A DNA stretch of 64,000 bases from Mahella australiensis 50-1 BON (GCF_000213255.1 NC_015520.1:2659349-2723348), one strand, 5' to 3'. Shown: positions 51,800-61,468, counted from the stretch's first letter. A program made the numbers and translations. The notes: generated from the sequence alone by a model not told the origin.

Positions 51800-52750
51800 T
51801 TACCATATACCTGATTCTCCCATACGATGTGTGACCCAGTTGGCCGCGACTACTAAAACAAGTCCTATGAGCGATTTAAATAAGCCCACGGCAGTAGCTA
51901 GGCTGTATTGCATACCTTGAAGGCCGATCCTGTACACCCATGTATCTATGATATCCGACACTTCATAAACCGCCGAATTATACATTATGAATATCTGTTC
52001 AAAGCCAGCATTTAATATATTACCCAGTCTGAGTATAAGCAATATGGCTATAGTGCCTCTTATGCCGGGCAATGTTATGTGCCATGTCTGCTGCCATCGA
52101 TTGGCACCATCTATTTGCGATGCCTCATACAATTGCGGATCTATGCCAGACAAGGCTGCCAGATATATGATGGAACCCCAGCCTACCTCTTTCCATATGT
52201 CTGATGCCACCAGCACCGTCCTAAACCATTCTTTGGATGCCATAAAATATATGGGCTCCCCACCGAACATCTTTATGATATTATTGACCACACCGGTCTG
52301 AGGCGAAAGCATATCGGTCAATATGCCGCCTATAACTACCCACGATAAAAAGTGTGGCAGGTAGCTTATGGTCTGTATAGTGCGTTTAAATATCGAGTTT
52401 TTTACTTCATTAAGCAATAAGGCCAATATTATGGGTGCCGGAAAGCCCCACAAAAGCTTATAGACACTGATTATAAAGGTGTTCCACAACGTCTGCGCGA
52501 AAAACGGCGACTCAAAGGCTTGCTTAAAATACTTAAGCCCGACCCACGGGCTGTCTATTATACCCTGCATGATCTTAAAGTCCTTAAACGCTATCGTCAC
52601 ACCATACATGGGTATATAATGAAAGACAACGAAATACGTTATGCCCGGTATAAGCATAATATATAGATATTTGAATTCTGACAAACGCTTAAAAGCCGTT
52701 GCCACACTATTCGGTTTTTTGCGCAAAGCAACCGTTTGTTGTTCTATCAA
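51800..52750 (-). CDS. ABC transporter permease (LplB/YteP type)
   Basis: 316 residues, first gene of the second CUT1 operon. Helices start at YLYIMLIPGITYFVVFHYIP; the EAA loop is QLYEASQIDGANRWQQTWHI at about 205-225. It begins with TTG at 52750: GGAGGAG lies 7 nt upstream, while the nearer ATG (52756) is in another frame. Confidence 0.9.
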   Translation of the reverse strand: MIEQQTVALRKKPNSVATAFKRLSEFKYLYIMLIPGITYFVVFHYIPMYGVTIAFKDFKIMQGIIDSPWVGLKYFKQAFESPFFAQTLWNTFIISVYKLLWGFPAPIILALLLNEVKNSIFKRTIQTISYLPHFLSWVVIGGILTDMLSPQTGVVNNIIKMFGGEPIYFMASKEWFRTVLVASDIWKEVGWGSIIYLAALSGIDPQLYEASQIDGANRWQQTWHITLPGIRGTIAILLILRLGNILNAGFEQIFIMYNSAVYEVSDIIDTWVYRIGLQGMQYSLATAVGLFKSLIGLVLVVAANWVTHRMGESGIW

Positions 52751-52820
52751 TCATTCTCTCCTCCTCTCAGCTTTCATTCTAACAACCATTGTATTATAAA
52801 GTAAATGCTTAGTATTTCTC

Positions 52821-52862
52821 TTTTAAAAAAACAAGAGGATTGCCTCAAAATCGGCAATCCTC
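52821..52862 (-). terminator. Terminator after the HdeD-like gene
   Basis: GAGGATTGCC (52835-52844) and GGCAATCCTC (52853-52862) form the stem; on the minus strand it is followed by TTGTTTTTTT. The gap 52863-52990 contains no gene. Confidence 0.85.
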
Positions 52863-52990
52863 CGTTACATATTCATTATATTCTCATATTTTGACTATCA
52901 TATTTTCACCTTTTACGCTCACATACTTCGGCTACATTCAGGCCATCTCACCTTCCGCGGGTGCAATTATTGCAATTTGCAAAAGCTTCT

Positions 52991-53512
52991 TTATAAGTCA
53001 GAGCGACTGATAACGCCATAGACCAGATGCACAATACCACCGATGAGCAGCGAAATTCCAATAATAATCGATATTGAGAACCAGGCTATAAACGGATTGA
53101 GCAATAGCAACGCTCCTACAATCAAAAGCAGTATATCCATTACAATGGCCGCAGTATACAAATTGGAACTTGCGGTCTTATAGGCCTTTGCATCGATAAT
53201 ACGCCGTATAGCATCTATAATAAACCAGATACCGATAATATACACGAACACATTAATAGCAAAGTCGGGCTGGCTCACCAGTATAATGCCGAAAATAATC
53301 ACTAACACGCTCAAAACCAGATGAAAGGTAGTCATGTTGTTTTGCTCATGTCTGATATTTTCCGCAAGAGAAACAACACCGCCTATAATTACCGCAATGC
53401 CGACCAGCAATGCTATGGCCCTTACGGTGCCGGTAGGATTAGCAAACACAATGATGCTGGCAATTATCATAACGATCCCGATAGCAATGACCAACCACTT
53501 TATATCCTTCAT
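52991..53512 (-). CDS. HdeD-family (DUF308) membrane protein
   Basis: 173 residues with six short hydrophobic helices in three repeated pairs (WLVIAIGIVMIIASIIVFAN, LVLSVLVIIFGIILVSQPDF, IVMDILLLIVGALLLLNPFI). This triple two-helix pattern with F-x-N-P turns is typical of HdeD/DUF308 proteins, linked in enterics to acid resistance, of unknown role in Firmicutes. Monocistronic with its own terminator. GGGGG precedes the ATG. Confidence 0.82.
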   Translation of the reverse strand: MKDIKWLVIAIGIVMIIASIIVFANPTGTVRAIALLVGIAVIIGGVVSLAENIRHEQNNMTTFHLVLSVLVIIFGIILVSQPDFAINVFVYIIGIWFIIDAIRRIIDAKAYKTASSNLYTAAIVMDILLLIVGALLLLNPFIAWFSISIIIGISLLIGGIVHLVYGVISRSDL

Positions 53513-53707
53513 GTAAACTACCCCCTTAAAATTTTTGTACTTCCATTTTCATATTATTACAAATTAAGCTATATGTCAATCTCTTTATAGGCATTTATCG
53601 CAATTTTTTTATTTTTCGTCTCTTTTTCATGCCGTTTTGCCTTTTTTCGCATGCCCAAAAAACATTATCCTGTTTTAGACCAAACGGCCGTCGGTAATTA
53701 AAATATA

Positions 53708-53753
53708 ATCATCGCGCGATGATAAGGCCGGCCTGTTAAATATAACAGGAGGT
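53708..53753 (+). promoter_or_regulatory. Palindrome and Shine-Dalgarno hairpin before the sigma-factor gene
   Basis: ATCATCGCGCGATGAT (53708-53723) is a perfect 16-bp palindrome directly after TATAAT (53704-53709). CCTGTTA (53732-53738) pairs with TAACAGG (53743-53749), hiding part of the AGGAGGT ribosome site (53747-53753) of the gene at 53761. Both could control expression. Confidence 0.45.
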
Positions 53754-53760
53754 AGCTATC

Positions 53761-54336
53761 ATGGATTATCAGTTAAAATCGTTGGTAGAAAGAGCAAAAG
53801 CAGGGGATAACGACGCTATAGAGGAAATATTAAAAAAGGTAAAACCCCTTATACTGTCATCGATATCCAAATGTCACAGCATTGCCATGGATGACGATGA
53901 CCTTTACCAGGAAGCCGCTATAGAGGTTATATACAGCATAAAGGATTTTGACGATGAGCGGAATATACCGTTTCTGGCCTTTCTAAAAAAGCGTATATTC
54001 TACAGGCTCAAGAACCTGACCCGTTGCGAACAGCTGCTTCTGTCGCTGGATCAACCTGTCGGAGACGTGGACAGCGCCTGCACCATGGCCGATACAATAC
54101 CCGATGCTGGTCCATCGGTAGAGGATATAGTACAAGTGGACCAGCAGTACTGGCATTTGCGCATGGCAATGGCTGCTCTGACGCCCAAACAGCGTCGCGT
54201 GCTCAAGATGCATTATATGCAGGGTATGTCCATGGCTGATATAGCACGAAAGGATGGGCTCCATTATCAGGCAGTGGTAAAGCTCAAAGAGCGGGCACTT
54301 AATAATATGAGAATTTTTATGGAAAACGATATATAA
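53761..54336 (+). CDS. Sigma-70-family RNA polymerase sigma factor (YvrI/SigO-like module)
   Basis: 191 residues. Region 2 is at about 25-85 (LILSSISKCHSIAMDDDDLY, QEAAIEVIYSIKDFDDERN) and region 4 at about 135-185 (ALTPKQRRVLKMHYMQGMSM, ADIARKDGLHYQAVVKLKER). No region 3, so it is ECF-like or YvrI-like. The following DUF1659, DUF2922 and YvrJ genes are the usual companions of such a sigma factor in spore formers; in Bacillus subtilis YvrI acts with YvrHa. Targets unknown. Confidence 0.8.
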   Translation: MDYQLKSLVERAKAGDNDAIEEILKKVKPLILSSISKCHSIAMDDDDLYQEAAIEVIYSIKDFDDERNIPFLAFLKKRIFYRLKNLTRCEQLLLSLDQPVGDVDSACTMADTIPDAGPSVEDIVQVDQQYWHLRMAMAALTPKQRRVLKMHYMQGMSMADIARKDGLHYQAVVKLKERALNNMRIFMENDI

Positions 54337-54382
54337 CAACAATCGCCTTTTTGCTATCTATATAGAGTAAGGAGGTGATAAC

Positions 54383-54607
54383 ATGGCAGTAGAAGTAAGG
54401 CCCACCGTAACCCGCCTGCGCATAAATATGGATTACGGCACCGATGCCAACGGCAGAAAGCTTACGCGCAGCAAATCCTTCAACAACGTCAAGCCCGATG
54501 CCGCTGACCAAACCATATTTGATGTGGCCATAGCTTTAGCCGACCTACAGGAGCATCCCGTAACCGCTATACGCAAGGTCAGCGAAAGCGATCTGGTAGA
54601 AGCATAA
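54383..54607 (+). CDS. DUF1659 protein
   Basis: 74 residues (VRPTVTRLRINMDYGTDANG, KLTRSKSFNNVKPDAADQTI, DVAIALADLQ). This matches the DUF1659 pattern: an N-terminal strand pair ending in R-S-K/R-S-F-x-N-V then helical end. It follows the sigma-factor gene by 46 nt with AAGGAGGTGA before the ATG. Function unknown; always short and paired with DUF2922. Confidence 0.8.
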   Translation: MAVEVRPTVTRLRINMDYGTDANGRKLTRSKSFNNVKPDAADQTIFDVAIALADLQEHPVTAIRKVSESDLVEA

Positions 54608-54648
54608 GGTAATAGCTCAAACAATACGGAATAAGGAGGTGAGAGCTC

Positions 54649-54864
54649 GTGGAGAATGTGCTAGAACTGCTCTTTGAAAATGCTGCTGGCCGTGCTTTCC
54701 GCATAACGTTAAACGATCCGAAACCGGACTTGACACCGGCCCAGATACAAAGCGCCATGGCGCTGGTGTTGAGCAATGACATATTCGATTTAGAAGCCGG
54801 CCCTTATACTATAAGCGGGGCCAATATAATAACCACAGATACCACGCCTATAGAGCTGGCATAA
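54649..54864 (+). CDS. DUF2922 protein
   Basis: 71 residues from GTG (MENVLELLFENAAGRAFRIT, then LNDPKPDLTPAQIQSAMALV) with AAGGAGGTGA upstream. The L-x-F-x-x-x-x-G-K/R-x-F-x-I/L and D-P-K-x-D-L-T blocks are those of DUF2922. A terminator hairpin (54867-54897) follows immediately. Confidence 0.8.
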   Translation: MENVLELLFENAAGRAFRITLNDPKPDLTPAQIQSAMALVLSNDIFDLEAGPYTISGANIITTDTTPIELA

Positions 54865-54866
54865 GC

Positions 54867-54897
54867 AAAAGGGTACCCACTGCGGGTACCCTTTTTT
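54867..54897 (+). terminator. Terminator after DUF2922
   Basis: AAAAGGGTACCC and GGGTACCCTTTT form the stem over ACTGC, followed by TT. The YvrJ gene begins 18 nt later, so it would be expressed by readthrough. Confidence 0.8.
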
Positions 54898-54914
54898 GAA
54901 AGGAGATGAATAAA

Positions 54915-55061
54915 ATGGAGCAATGGCTCAGTTCAATAGCCAACCTCGGTTTCCCCATAGTGGTCTCTATATATCTATTAGTGCGAATAGAGGCCAAATT
55001 GGAAAACCTCACCGGTAGCATAAATGAATTGGCCCAGGTTCTGATACAGTTCAAACAATAA
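54915..55061 (+). CDS. yvrJ: YvrJ-family protein
   Basis: 48 residues: WLSSIANLGFPIVVSIYLLV then RIEAKLENLTGSINELAQVL. One membrane helix containing N-x-G-F-P-I-V-V and a heptad-like tail with K-x-E-x-L-T are characteristic of YvrJ. GAAAGGAGATG precedes the ATG. It completes the sigma factor, DUF1659, DUF2922, YvrJ set. Confidence 0.85.
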   Translation: MEQWLSSIANLGFPIVVSIYLLVRIEAKLENLTGSINELAQVLIQFKQ

Positions 55062-55088
55062 GGCCGGGCGGCGGCAAAAGTCGCCGCC

Positions 55089-55943
55089 TTAATATTTGCC
55101 TTTAGGCATACCTTCCCTGTATTTGCCTCTCGTTTGCACACCCCCTATGCCTTGAGCCCCCGTTATGGTGGATTCTAAAACATCTTTAACCTGTACTATG
55201 GTATTTATATCGGTATAAGCTACTTTTTGACATATAAATACCGGGTCCAACGCATGGATCATAACCCGTCCCGGGGAACTGGCAAAATTGGCACCGGCAT
55301 GCAGCAAGGCTTCGTAATTGGATTGACACGCCCCCGCAAATATAACCAGTTCATCCAAGGATGGTATATACCGCCTCACCCTTTCAACGGTTTCGACAAA
55401 GTAGTTTGAATTCCTGTAATTATTAATATCAGCTATATTCTTCTTGTTTTTCCCCATGGCATCGTGTCCTGTTATAACCAATATATCCGGCAAATAGTCC
55501 TTTACCAAAGCCGGCACTGTATCCGGCTGTCTGTTTTCAGGTATCAGCTTAAGCACCGCATCGATTCCCAGCCTTTTATAAGCACCCATACACATATCTA
55601 TATAATCCTCGTCGCTGTCTATATGCAGCACTCTGCCAGGACGTGCAAAGGTATCGGCGCGCATGGCGCGGAATGCCGAACGCATTCGAGCAGCGCTGCC
55701 AGAGATGCACTTTCTCAGATACCTTTCGCATTTCATGCTCATTTCCCTGGTATATCGATTCATCATATCAGGCGTTACCTTTATCAAATCATCCAATGGG
55801 GCACTGGCTTCTACGCGCATATCTATGCCTTTTAATAGTGCTGTGGGTACCGGTTTATCCAAGATGGCACATATCTTGAATAAAACATCGAAATTATAAG
55901 ATCGCCTGGCCACTATATCGCCCACTTCAAATGCCTCGCTCAT
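55089..55943 (-). CDS. yabG: Sporulation-specific protease YabG
   Basis: 284 residues, normal length. The N-terminus FEVGDIVARRSYNFDVLFKI, the central VLHIDSDEDYIDMCMGAYKR, and ILVITGHDAMGK with VIFAGACQSNYEALLHAGAN (candidate catalytic His and Cys) match YabG, which trims spore-coat proteins such as SpoIVA and SafA-linked proteins late in sporulation. Monocistronic and convergent with the yvrJ gene. This is direct evidence that the organism forms spores. Confidence 0.9.
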   Translation of the reverse strand: MSEAFEVGDIVARRSYNFDVLFKICAILDKPVPTALLKGIDMRVEASAPLDDLIKVTPDMMNRYTREMSMKCERYLRKCISGSAARMRSAFRAMRADTFARPGRVLHIDSDEDYIDMCMGAYKRLGIDAVLKLIPENRQPDTVPALVKDYLPDILVITGHDAMGKNKKNIADINNYRNSNYFVETVERVRRYIPSLDELVIFAGACQSNYEALLHAGANFASSPGRVMIHALDPVFICQKVAYTDINTIVQVKDVLESTITGAQGIGGVQTRGKYREGMPKGKY

Positions 55944-56030
55944 ATTACATCAAACCCCACATAGTAGTATATATCACTATATATACTATGTGAGACGAAT
56001 ATACATTGCTACAAATCGCAAGTTGTGGAT

Positions 56031-56315
56031 CTGCAATTCGTAATATGGCAAGTTTAGCGCATGCAATGATATAAAGCCTACGCCCGCTCATGAAATATTG
56101 CTGGCGTACTTACAATTCGTTTCGTTTGAGCAAGCTAACGCCGGTAATTCGCGTCCATGCTCAGTGCCGGCTGGTCGGGCGTCCATGCCCGACCTACGCT
56201 TGCTCTACGCTGCACTCATTGAGTACGCCTACGCAATATTTCAAGGCGTTCTCCGGCTTTATATCATTTACATCGCTTTATATCGCCCGTTTCAGTCATA
56301 TATTACGAATTACAG
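56031..56315. repeat. MITE-like nested inverted repeat upstream of argC
   Basis: Three inverted segments are arranged symmetrically: CTGCAATTCGTAATAT (56031-56046) with ATATTACGAATTACAG (56300-56315); AATGATATAAAGCC (56065-56078) with GGCTTTATATCATT (56255-56268); TGAAATATTGC (56091-56101) with GCAATATTTCA (56233-56243). A small hairpin GGTCGGGCG/CGCCCGACC-like (56175-56197) lies at the centre. No ORF of merit. The 448-nt gap between yabG and argC is thus mostly this element plus the argC promoter. Confidence 0.65.
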
Positions 56316-56331
56316 CTGCGGATAAATGCGT

Positions 56332-56360
56332 TTGCATTTTTATGCATATAAATGTATAAT
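56332..56360 (+). promoter_or_regulatory. argC promoter
   Basis: TTGCAT (56332-56337) and TATAAT (56355-56360), spacing 17. The spacer and -10 (ATGCATATAAATGTATAATT) resemble an ARG box for the ArgR/AhrC repressor, but the match is loose. Confidence 0.5.
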
Positions 56361-56391
56361 TATAATATTCTATCGAGAGAGAAGGGATGAA

Positions 56392-57432
56392 ATGATAAGG
56401 GTTGGAATAATAGGCGCTACCGGATACGCGGGCATAGAGCTAGTAAGACTGCTGTGTGGCCATCCTGATGCCACCATAACCCAAATAATATCGCAAAGCT
56501 TTGTCGGCAAAAAGATATCCGACGTCTACCCGCATCTTAAGGGTATACTGGATATTGAGTGCCGCGAATTGAATACAGACGAGCTACCAGCTCAATGCGA
56601 TGTGGTATTTACATCGTTGCCTCAAGGAACATCCAGCGAGGTGATACCTCCCCTGTATAGCGCAGGATGTACCATAATAGATCTGAGCGCCGATTTTAGA
56701 TTCCATGACGCCGCTGTATACGAGCAATGGTATAAAATGCCCCATCCGGCGCCGCAATTGTTACCCGATGCTATATACGGTCTGCCTGAGCTGCATCGCA
56801 CTGATATAGCCAAAGCGCGCCTGGTCGGCAACCCCGGTTGTTACCCCACTGCCACGCTGCTGGGCCTAGCACCCGCGGTAAAGGTCGGTGCTATTGATAC
56901 AAACAGCATTATCGTAGATGCCAAGTCAGGTGTAAGCGGTGCTGGACGAGCATCCAGCCTGGAATATAGTTTCTGCGAATGCGACGAGGATATGAAGGCG
57001 TACAAAGTCGCACAGCACAGGCATACACCCGAGATAGAGCAGGAGCTGTCGATCCTGGCACAAAACGATGTGGTGATATCCTTCACACCCCATCTTATAC
57101 CTATGAAACGCGGAATATTGGCCACCATATATGCAACGTTAAAGAATGACCTATCGCTCGAAGGCTTGCTGAATATATACGGAAATTTCTACAAAGACGA
57201 GCCTTTTGTGCATATATATGAGAACGGAACGCTGCCGTCCACCAAGGCGGTGGCAGGCTCTAATCATTGCCATATAGGCCTGACTGTTGATCAGCGCACG
57301 CATCGCATTATCATAACCTCTGCAATAGATAATCTGGTCAAAGGGGCCGCCGGTCAAGCAGTACAGAATATGAATATCATGCTCAACCTGAGCGAAACCG
57401 CAGGACTTGCGTTGCCGGGGTATTATATATGA
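56392..57432 (+). CDS. argC: N-acetyl-gamma-glutamyl-phosphate reductase
   Basis: 346 residues from ATG at 56392 ([20 protein letters not shown]), with AGAAGGG upstream; a longer frame crosses the promoter and is not real. The NADP motif [10 protein letters not shown] is at 5-14; the catalytic Cys is in GNPGCYPTA at about 146; the catalytic His region is CQ-like [15 protein letters not shown]. It catalyses the third step of arginine synthesis, reducing acetylglutamyl phosphate. argB follows with the stop and a possible start overlapping as ATGA. A full arg operon is not present; argJ and argD must lie elsewhere. Confidence 0.95.
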   Translation: MIRVGIIGATGYAGIELVRLLCGHPDATITQIISQSFVGKKISDVYPHLKGILDIECRELNTDELPAQCDVVFTSLPQGTSSEVIPPLYSAGCTIIDLSADFRFHDAAVYEQWYKMPHPAPQLLPDAIYGLPELHRTDIAKARLVGNPGCYPTATLLGLAPAVKVGAIDTNSIIVDAKSGVSGAGRASSLEYSFCECDEDMKAYKVAQHRHTPEIEQELSILAQNDVVISFTPHLIPMKRGILATIYATLKNDLSLEGLLNIYGNFYKDEPFVHIYENGTLPSTKAVAGSNHCHIGLTVDQRTHRIIITSAIDNLVKGAAGQAVQNMNIMLNLSETAGLALPGYYI

Positions 57433-57446
57433 ACGGAGGAACGTTT

Positions 57447-58325
57447 ATGGAAGAGCTCATTAAAAAAGCCGGTATATTGATAGAAGCCCTGCCGTATATA
57501 CAGCGCCTGTACGGTAAAACCGTCGTCATAAAGTACGGCGGCGCCGCTATGACCGATCAAGTGCTTAAGGCATCGGTAATGGAGGATATAACGCTTTTAA
57601 AATACATAGGCGTAAACCCAGTAGTGGTACACGGCGGTGGCCCGGATATAAATAAGACATTGGAGCAACTCGATATCACTCCCCAGTTCCACGACGGCCT
57701 CAGGATAACCGATGCGCAGACCATGGAAGTAGCGCAGATGGTGCTTATAGGTAAGACCAATAAAGAGATAGTCGCGCTTATAAATAAAGCTGGCGGTAAA
57801 GCCATAGGCGTATCGGGTATAGATGGAAATCTCATAGAGGCTGAACAGTACAAGACCGATATAAACGGCAAGCAGTCGGATATAGGTTATGTAGGCAATA
57901 TCAAGCGCATAAACTCCAAGGTTCTCGAGATTATAGCCAAAGACGAGTATATACCTGTGGTAGCACCCATAGGCATAGGAGATGACGGACACAGCTATAA
58001 TATAAATGCCGATACGGTAGCTGGCGAGATAGCCTCTGCGCTCAAGGCTGAAAAGCTCATGCTGCTGACCGACGTAGAGGGCATAAAACCGTCAAAATCA
58101 GCTGATAACATAGCGCCGGTGCTCACAGCGGCCGAGGTGTATGATCTAATAGAAAACGGCATTATAGACGGTGGCATGATACCCAAAGTGCTGGGCTGCA
58201 TAAAAGCTCTGGATAGCGGTGTATCGAGGACACATATATTGGACGGACGCATACCCCACTGCATACTGCTGGAGATATTTACTGACCGCGGTATAGGCAC
58301 CATGATAACAAAAGGCAGCGTGTGA
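57447..58325 (+). CDS. argB: Acetylglutamate kinase
   Basis: 292 residues from ATG at 57447, where ACGGAGGA lies 6 nt upstream; an ATG at 57429 overlapping the argC stop is the alternative. VIKYGGAAM (phosphate binding) and [14 protein letters not shown] mark the amino-acid kinase fold, with VLLTDVEGI near residue 205 for ATP. It phosphorylates N-acetylglutamate, the step before ArgC, and is usually the arginine-feedback-controlled enzyme. Its N-terminal helix [20 protein letters not shown] is typical of the arginine-sensitive hexameric type. Confidence 0.95.
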   Translation: MEELIKKAGILIEALPYIQRLYGKTVVIKYGGAAMTDQVLKASVMEDITLLKYIGVNPVVVHGGGPDINKTLEQLDITPQFHDGLRITDAQTMEVAQMVLIGKTNKEIVALINKAGGKAIGVSGIDGNLIEAEQYKTDINGKQSDIGYVGNIKRINSKVLEIIAKDEYIPVVAPIGIGDDGHSYNINADTVAGEIASALKAEKLMLLTDVEGIKPSKSADNIAPVLTAAEVYDLIENGIIDGGMIPKVLGCIKALDSGVSRTHILDGRIPHCILLEIFTDRGIGTMITKGSV

Positions 58326-59234
58326 TCACGCTGTCTTTGTATCACCAGCCGCTGCTAATTGCGGGGTTTCTTGTTCTAGCAAAGTGTGCAGATATGCTCT
58401 GAAATCATCGGCTATGTCCTCGCGCTTTAGCGCAAACTCGACGGTAGCCTGCAGGAATCCGAGCTTATCGCCCACGTCGTAACGTTTGCCTTCGAATTCG
58501 TATGCATACATCGCTTCACATTTAAGCAATTCCTGTAGAGCATCGGTAAGCTGTATCTCGCCGCCCGCGCCCGGCTGTGTATGCTCAAGTATATCGAATA
58601 TCTGAGGTGTTATAATGTATCGGCCCAATATGGCCACATTAGACGGTGCTTGCTCGCGAGACGGTTTTTCGACCAGTTCTTTAACCTTATATATACCCGG
58701 CTCTATCTGCATATACTTCAAGATGCCGTATCTGTTCACTTTATCCCATGGCACCTGCTGCACGCCCAGTACCGTTGTCTTATACTCGTTGTAGACGTCT
58801 ATGAGCTGTTTCAAACACGGCGTCTTGGAATCTATGACATCGTCGCCCAGCAGCACTGCAAACGGCTCATTGCCTATAAACGAGCGGGCACAGTATATAG
58901 CATGTCCCAGCCCTCGCGGTTCTTTTTGCCGTATATAATGTATATCAACCATATTGGATATATCCTCTACAAGATGAAGCAGTTCCTCTTTGCCCTGACG
59001 CTTGAGTTCCATTTCAAGCTCTACCGATTTGTCAAAATGGTCCTCTATGGCCCGTTTGCCGCGGCCGGTAACGATTATTATATCCTCTATGCCGGAAGCT
59101 ATGGCTTCTTCTACAATATATTGAATAGTAGGCTTATCAACTATAGGTAGCATTTCCTTAGGCTGAGCTTTTGTGGCCGGTAAAAATCGCGTGCCCAATC
59201 CCGCGGCTGGTATTATAGCCTTTCTGACTCGCAT
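58326..59234 (-). CDS. galU: UTP-glucose-1-phosphate uridylyltransferase
   Basis: 302 residues. [20 protein letters not shown] near the N-terminus is the nucleotide-binding signature, followed by [20 protein letters not shown] and LLGDDVIDS. It makes UDP-glucose for cell-wall glycans and exopolysaccharide. Convergent with argB; the two genes abut with no intervening space. GGAGGCG precedes the ATG. Confidence 0.93.
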   Translation of the reverse strand: MRVRKAIIPAAGLGTRFLPATKAQPKEMLPIVDKPTIQYIVEEAIASGIEDIIIVTGRGKRAIEDHFDKSVELEMELKRQGKEELLHLVEDISNMVDIHYIRQKEPRGLGHAIYCARSFIGNEPFAVLLGDDVIDSKTPCLKQLIDVYNEYKTTVLGVQQVPWDKVNRYGILKYMQIEPGIYKVKELVEKPSREQAPSNVAILGRYIITPQIFDILEHTQPGAGGEIQLTDALQELLKCEAMYAYEFEGKRYDVGDKLGFLQATVEFALKREDIADDFRAYLHTLLEQETPQLAAAGDTKTA

Positions 59235-59392
59235 ATATACGCCTCCTTTAGCTTTGGTTTGTTACATTAAATTTACGCCTTTTCTCAGCTTTTGTCAAAC
59301 CAATTATTTTTGCAAACATGCGTGCCGGTTTATAAATCGTCGCTTTAGCAATATATTTACCCATGAGCGACATTTTTAGACCATAACAGGGC

Positions 59393-59420
59393 TTGCAGCT
59401 TATAAAAAATATGCTATGAT
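59393..59420 (+). promoter_or_regulatory. Promoter of the dnaD-dnaI-like pair
   Basis: TTGCAG (59393-59398) and TATGAT (59415-59420), spacing 16, sit 59 nt before the ATG. Confidence 0.45.
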
Positions 59421-59478
59421 AGAGTATAAGAAACGAATGATGGATAAAATAACATGCAGAGATGGAAGGTAAAGGAAT

Positions 59479-60471
59479 ATGGCTATAGAAAAGCGTAGTT
59501 CGGATACTATGGGTTTTACTCCCGTACAGAATAATTTCATAGATAATTATATAAAGGATGTCGATGGAGACTACGTAAAGGTATACCTCTGCATGTTGAG
59601 GCAATACCTTATAAGCGGTAACATGCCTGATATTAGCGTTATAGCTGATTTATCCGGCTTAAGCAGGGATAAGGTGCGCCAAGCTCAGCGCTACTGGTGC
59701 CAGGCCGGCTTTTTCAGCGCTCCCTCGAAAGCGCCGTCGGTGCAAAGCGATATATCGCTCGATGACAGGCCGTCTTACACGCCCACCGAGATAAATGCCA
59801 GCATACAAAGCAGCAATGAGATAGCTCTGCTGTTCAAAATAGCTGAAGAAAAGCTAGAGCGCCTGCTAAGCACAAATGATATACAGGTTATATACAGCTT
59901 GTACGACTGGCTGGGGTTACCCGTAGAGGTTATAATAATGTTGCTGGAGCACTGCCGATGCTTGGGCAAGCGCAATATAAGGTACATAGAGAAAGTAGCT
60001 GTGGAATGGGCGCAAAACGGCATAGACAGCATAGAAAAAGCCGAACAACACCTGCGCAGATTCGAAAAGCGCAATATCGACCACAAGAAGGTGTGCGAGC
60101 AGCTCGGTATATATGGTAATCCTACCAAACGTCAAGCTGAGTATATAGATAAATGGTTATACGAGTGGAATATGCCGCTGGATGTTGTGCTGTTGGCCTG
60201 TGACCAGACCGTAAATACGCGCGAACCGAGCTTTGCGTATATAGACGCCATACTGGAGCGCTGGCACAACGAGGGAGTATGTACGGTAGCCGATGCCGAG
60301 AAGGCGATACAGCGCTTTATAGAATCCAAAAAAGCAAAAACATCCGGTAACAAAAAACCAACGCAGACGCAAACAAAAAATAGTTTCCATAACTTCCCTC
60401 AGCGGGATTATGATTTCAAACAATTAGAACATCAGATACAGGAAAATAATTTGAAACGCTTTAAAGGTTAG
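59479..60471 (+). CDS. DnaD-domain primosome protein
   Basis: 330 residues. An N-terminal winged helix (FTPVQNNFIDNYIKDVDGDY, VIADLSGLSRDKVRQAQRYW) is followed by two DnaD/DnaB_2 domains, about 125-195 (IYSLYDWLGLPVEVIIMLLE, NIRYIEKVAVEWAQNGI) and about 215-280 (EYIDKWLYEWNMPLDVVLLA, FAYIDAILERWHNEGV). The second has the YxxxIxxxW signature. It would load the replicative helicase with the DnaI-like ATPase encoded 13 nt downstream. Confidence 0.88.
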   Translation: MAIEKRSSDTMGFTPVQNNFIDNYIKDVDGDYVKVYLCMLRQYLISGNMPDISVIADLSGLSRDKVRQAQRYWCQAGFFSAPSKAPSVQSDISLDDRPSYTPTEINASIQSSNEIALLFKIAEEKLERLLSTNDIQVIYSLYDWLGLPVEVIIMLLEHCRCLGKRNIRYIEKVAVEWAQNGIDSIEKAEQHLRRFEKRNIDHKKVCEQLGIYGNPTKRQAEYIDKWLYEWNMPLDVVLLACDQTVNTREPSFAYIDAILERWHNEGVCTVADAEKAIQRFIESKKAKTSGNKKPTQTQTKNSFHNFPQRDYDFKQLEHQIQENNLKRFKG

Positions 60472-60484
60472 AGGAGGTATATTA

Positions 60485-61468
60485 TTGGCCAGCGCCAGGG
60501 ATTATTACGACATATTTCAGCAATATCAACAGCGTAGGGACCGTGCCGAAAGGCTGCTCATAGAACGCAAGGATGAGATCTATAGGCTTATACCGGAAAT
60601 AGCCAAAATAGACGACGAGATACGCCAACTCGGCATGAGCATATCCAAGGCTATGCTCAACCACGAGATAAATAGTCAACAAGCAGTCGATGAGCTTGAA
60701 CATAAGCTGGAAGAGCTGCGCGACAGAAAACGTCGCCTGCTCATAAGCGCTGGCTACAGCGAGGACTATCTTTCTCCTCAATATATTTGCAAAGATTGCC
60801 AAGATACTGGCTATATAGGTGCCCAAAAATGTCATTGTCTGAGGCAGGCATTGATAGATCGGGCTTATGCACAGTCCAACCTTGGCCACATGCTTCAGGC
60901 GCAGACATTCGATACATTCGATATAACTCGCTATTCTGATCAGCCGGTAGATGGTGAGGCCATGACACCGCGCGAAAATATGGAGATGATATACGCGGCA
61001 TGCCTGGCTTTTGTAGAGGATTTTGACCGTTCACCTGAAAACCTCCTTTTCTACGGCCCCACCGGTTTAGGCAAGACCTTTTTGTCCAGCTGCATAGCGC
61101 GTGAATTACTTGATCGAGGCAAGACGGTATTATATCAAACCGCTTTCAGCATATTCGAGATATTACGCGAGTATAAATTCAGCCTCAACAAATCGGACTA
61201 TATACCCCAGCAATTCGATATGCTGTTAGACGTCGACCTTTTAATCATAGATGACCTCGGCACTGAGCTTAACAATAGCTTTATAAGCTCCGAGCTGTTC
61301 AATGTGCTGAATTCGCGCCTGTTAGCCGGTAAAAAGACCATAATATCCACTAATTTAACGTTATCCCAGCTCAACGACGCCTATTCCGAGCGCATTATAT
61401 CGCGTATAATAGGCCATTATACGATACTGAAGTTCTACGGCGACGACATAAGAAAGCAATTGGCATAG
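60485..61468 (+). CDS. DnaC/DnaI-type helicase loader ATPase
   Basis: 327 residues from TTG at 60485, with GAGGAGGT 6 nt upstream. A coiled N-terminus precedes a zinc-binding segment (CKDCQDTGYIGAQKCHC, about 98-115) and the AAA+ core with Walker A GPTGLGKT (about 194), Walker B LLIIDDLGTE (about 255) and sensor TIISTNLTLSQL. It resembles DnaI and DnaC, which deliver the replicative helicase. Its coupling to the DnaD-domain gene supports primosome function and argues against an IS21 IstB. Confidence 0.88.
   Translation: MASARDYYDIFQQYQQRRDRAERLLIERKDEIYRLIPEIAKIDDEIRQLGMSISKAMLNHEINSQQAVDELEHKLEELRDRKRRLLISAGYSEDYLSPQYICKDCQDTGYIGAQKCHCLRQALIDRAYAQSNLGHMLQAQTFDTFDITRYSDQPVDGEAMTPRENMEMIYAACLAFVEDFDRSPENLLFYGPTGLGKTFLSSCIARELLDRGKTVLYQTAFSIFEILREYKFSLNKSDYIPQQFDMLLDVDLLIIDDLGTELNNSFISSELFNVLNSRLLAGKKTIISTNLTLSQLNDAYSERIISRIIGHYTILKFYGDDIRKQLA

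Noticed and set aside
60485-61468. IstB of an IS21 element
   Set aside because: The N-terminal zinc segment, the operon with a DnaD-domain gene and the lack of IS ends favour a helicase loader.
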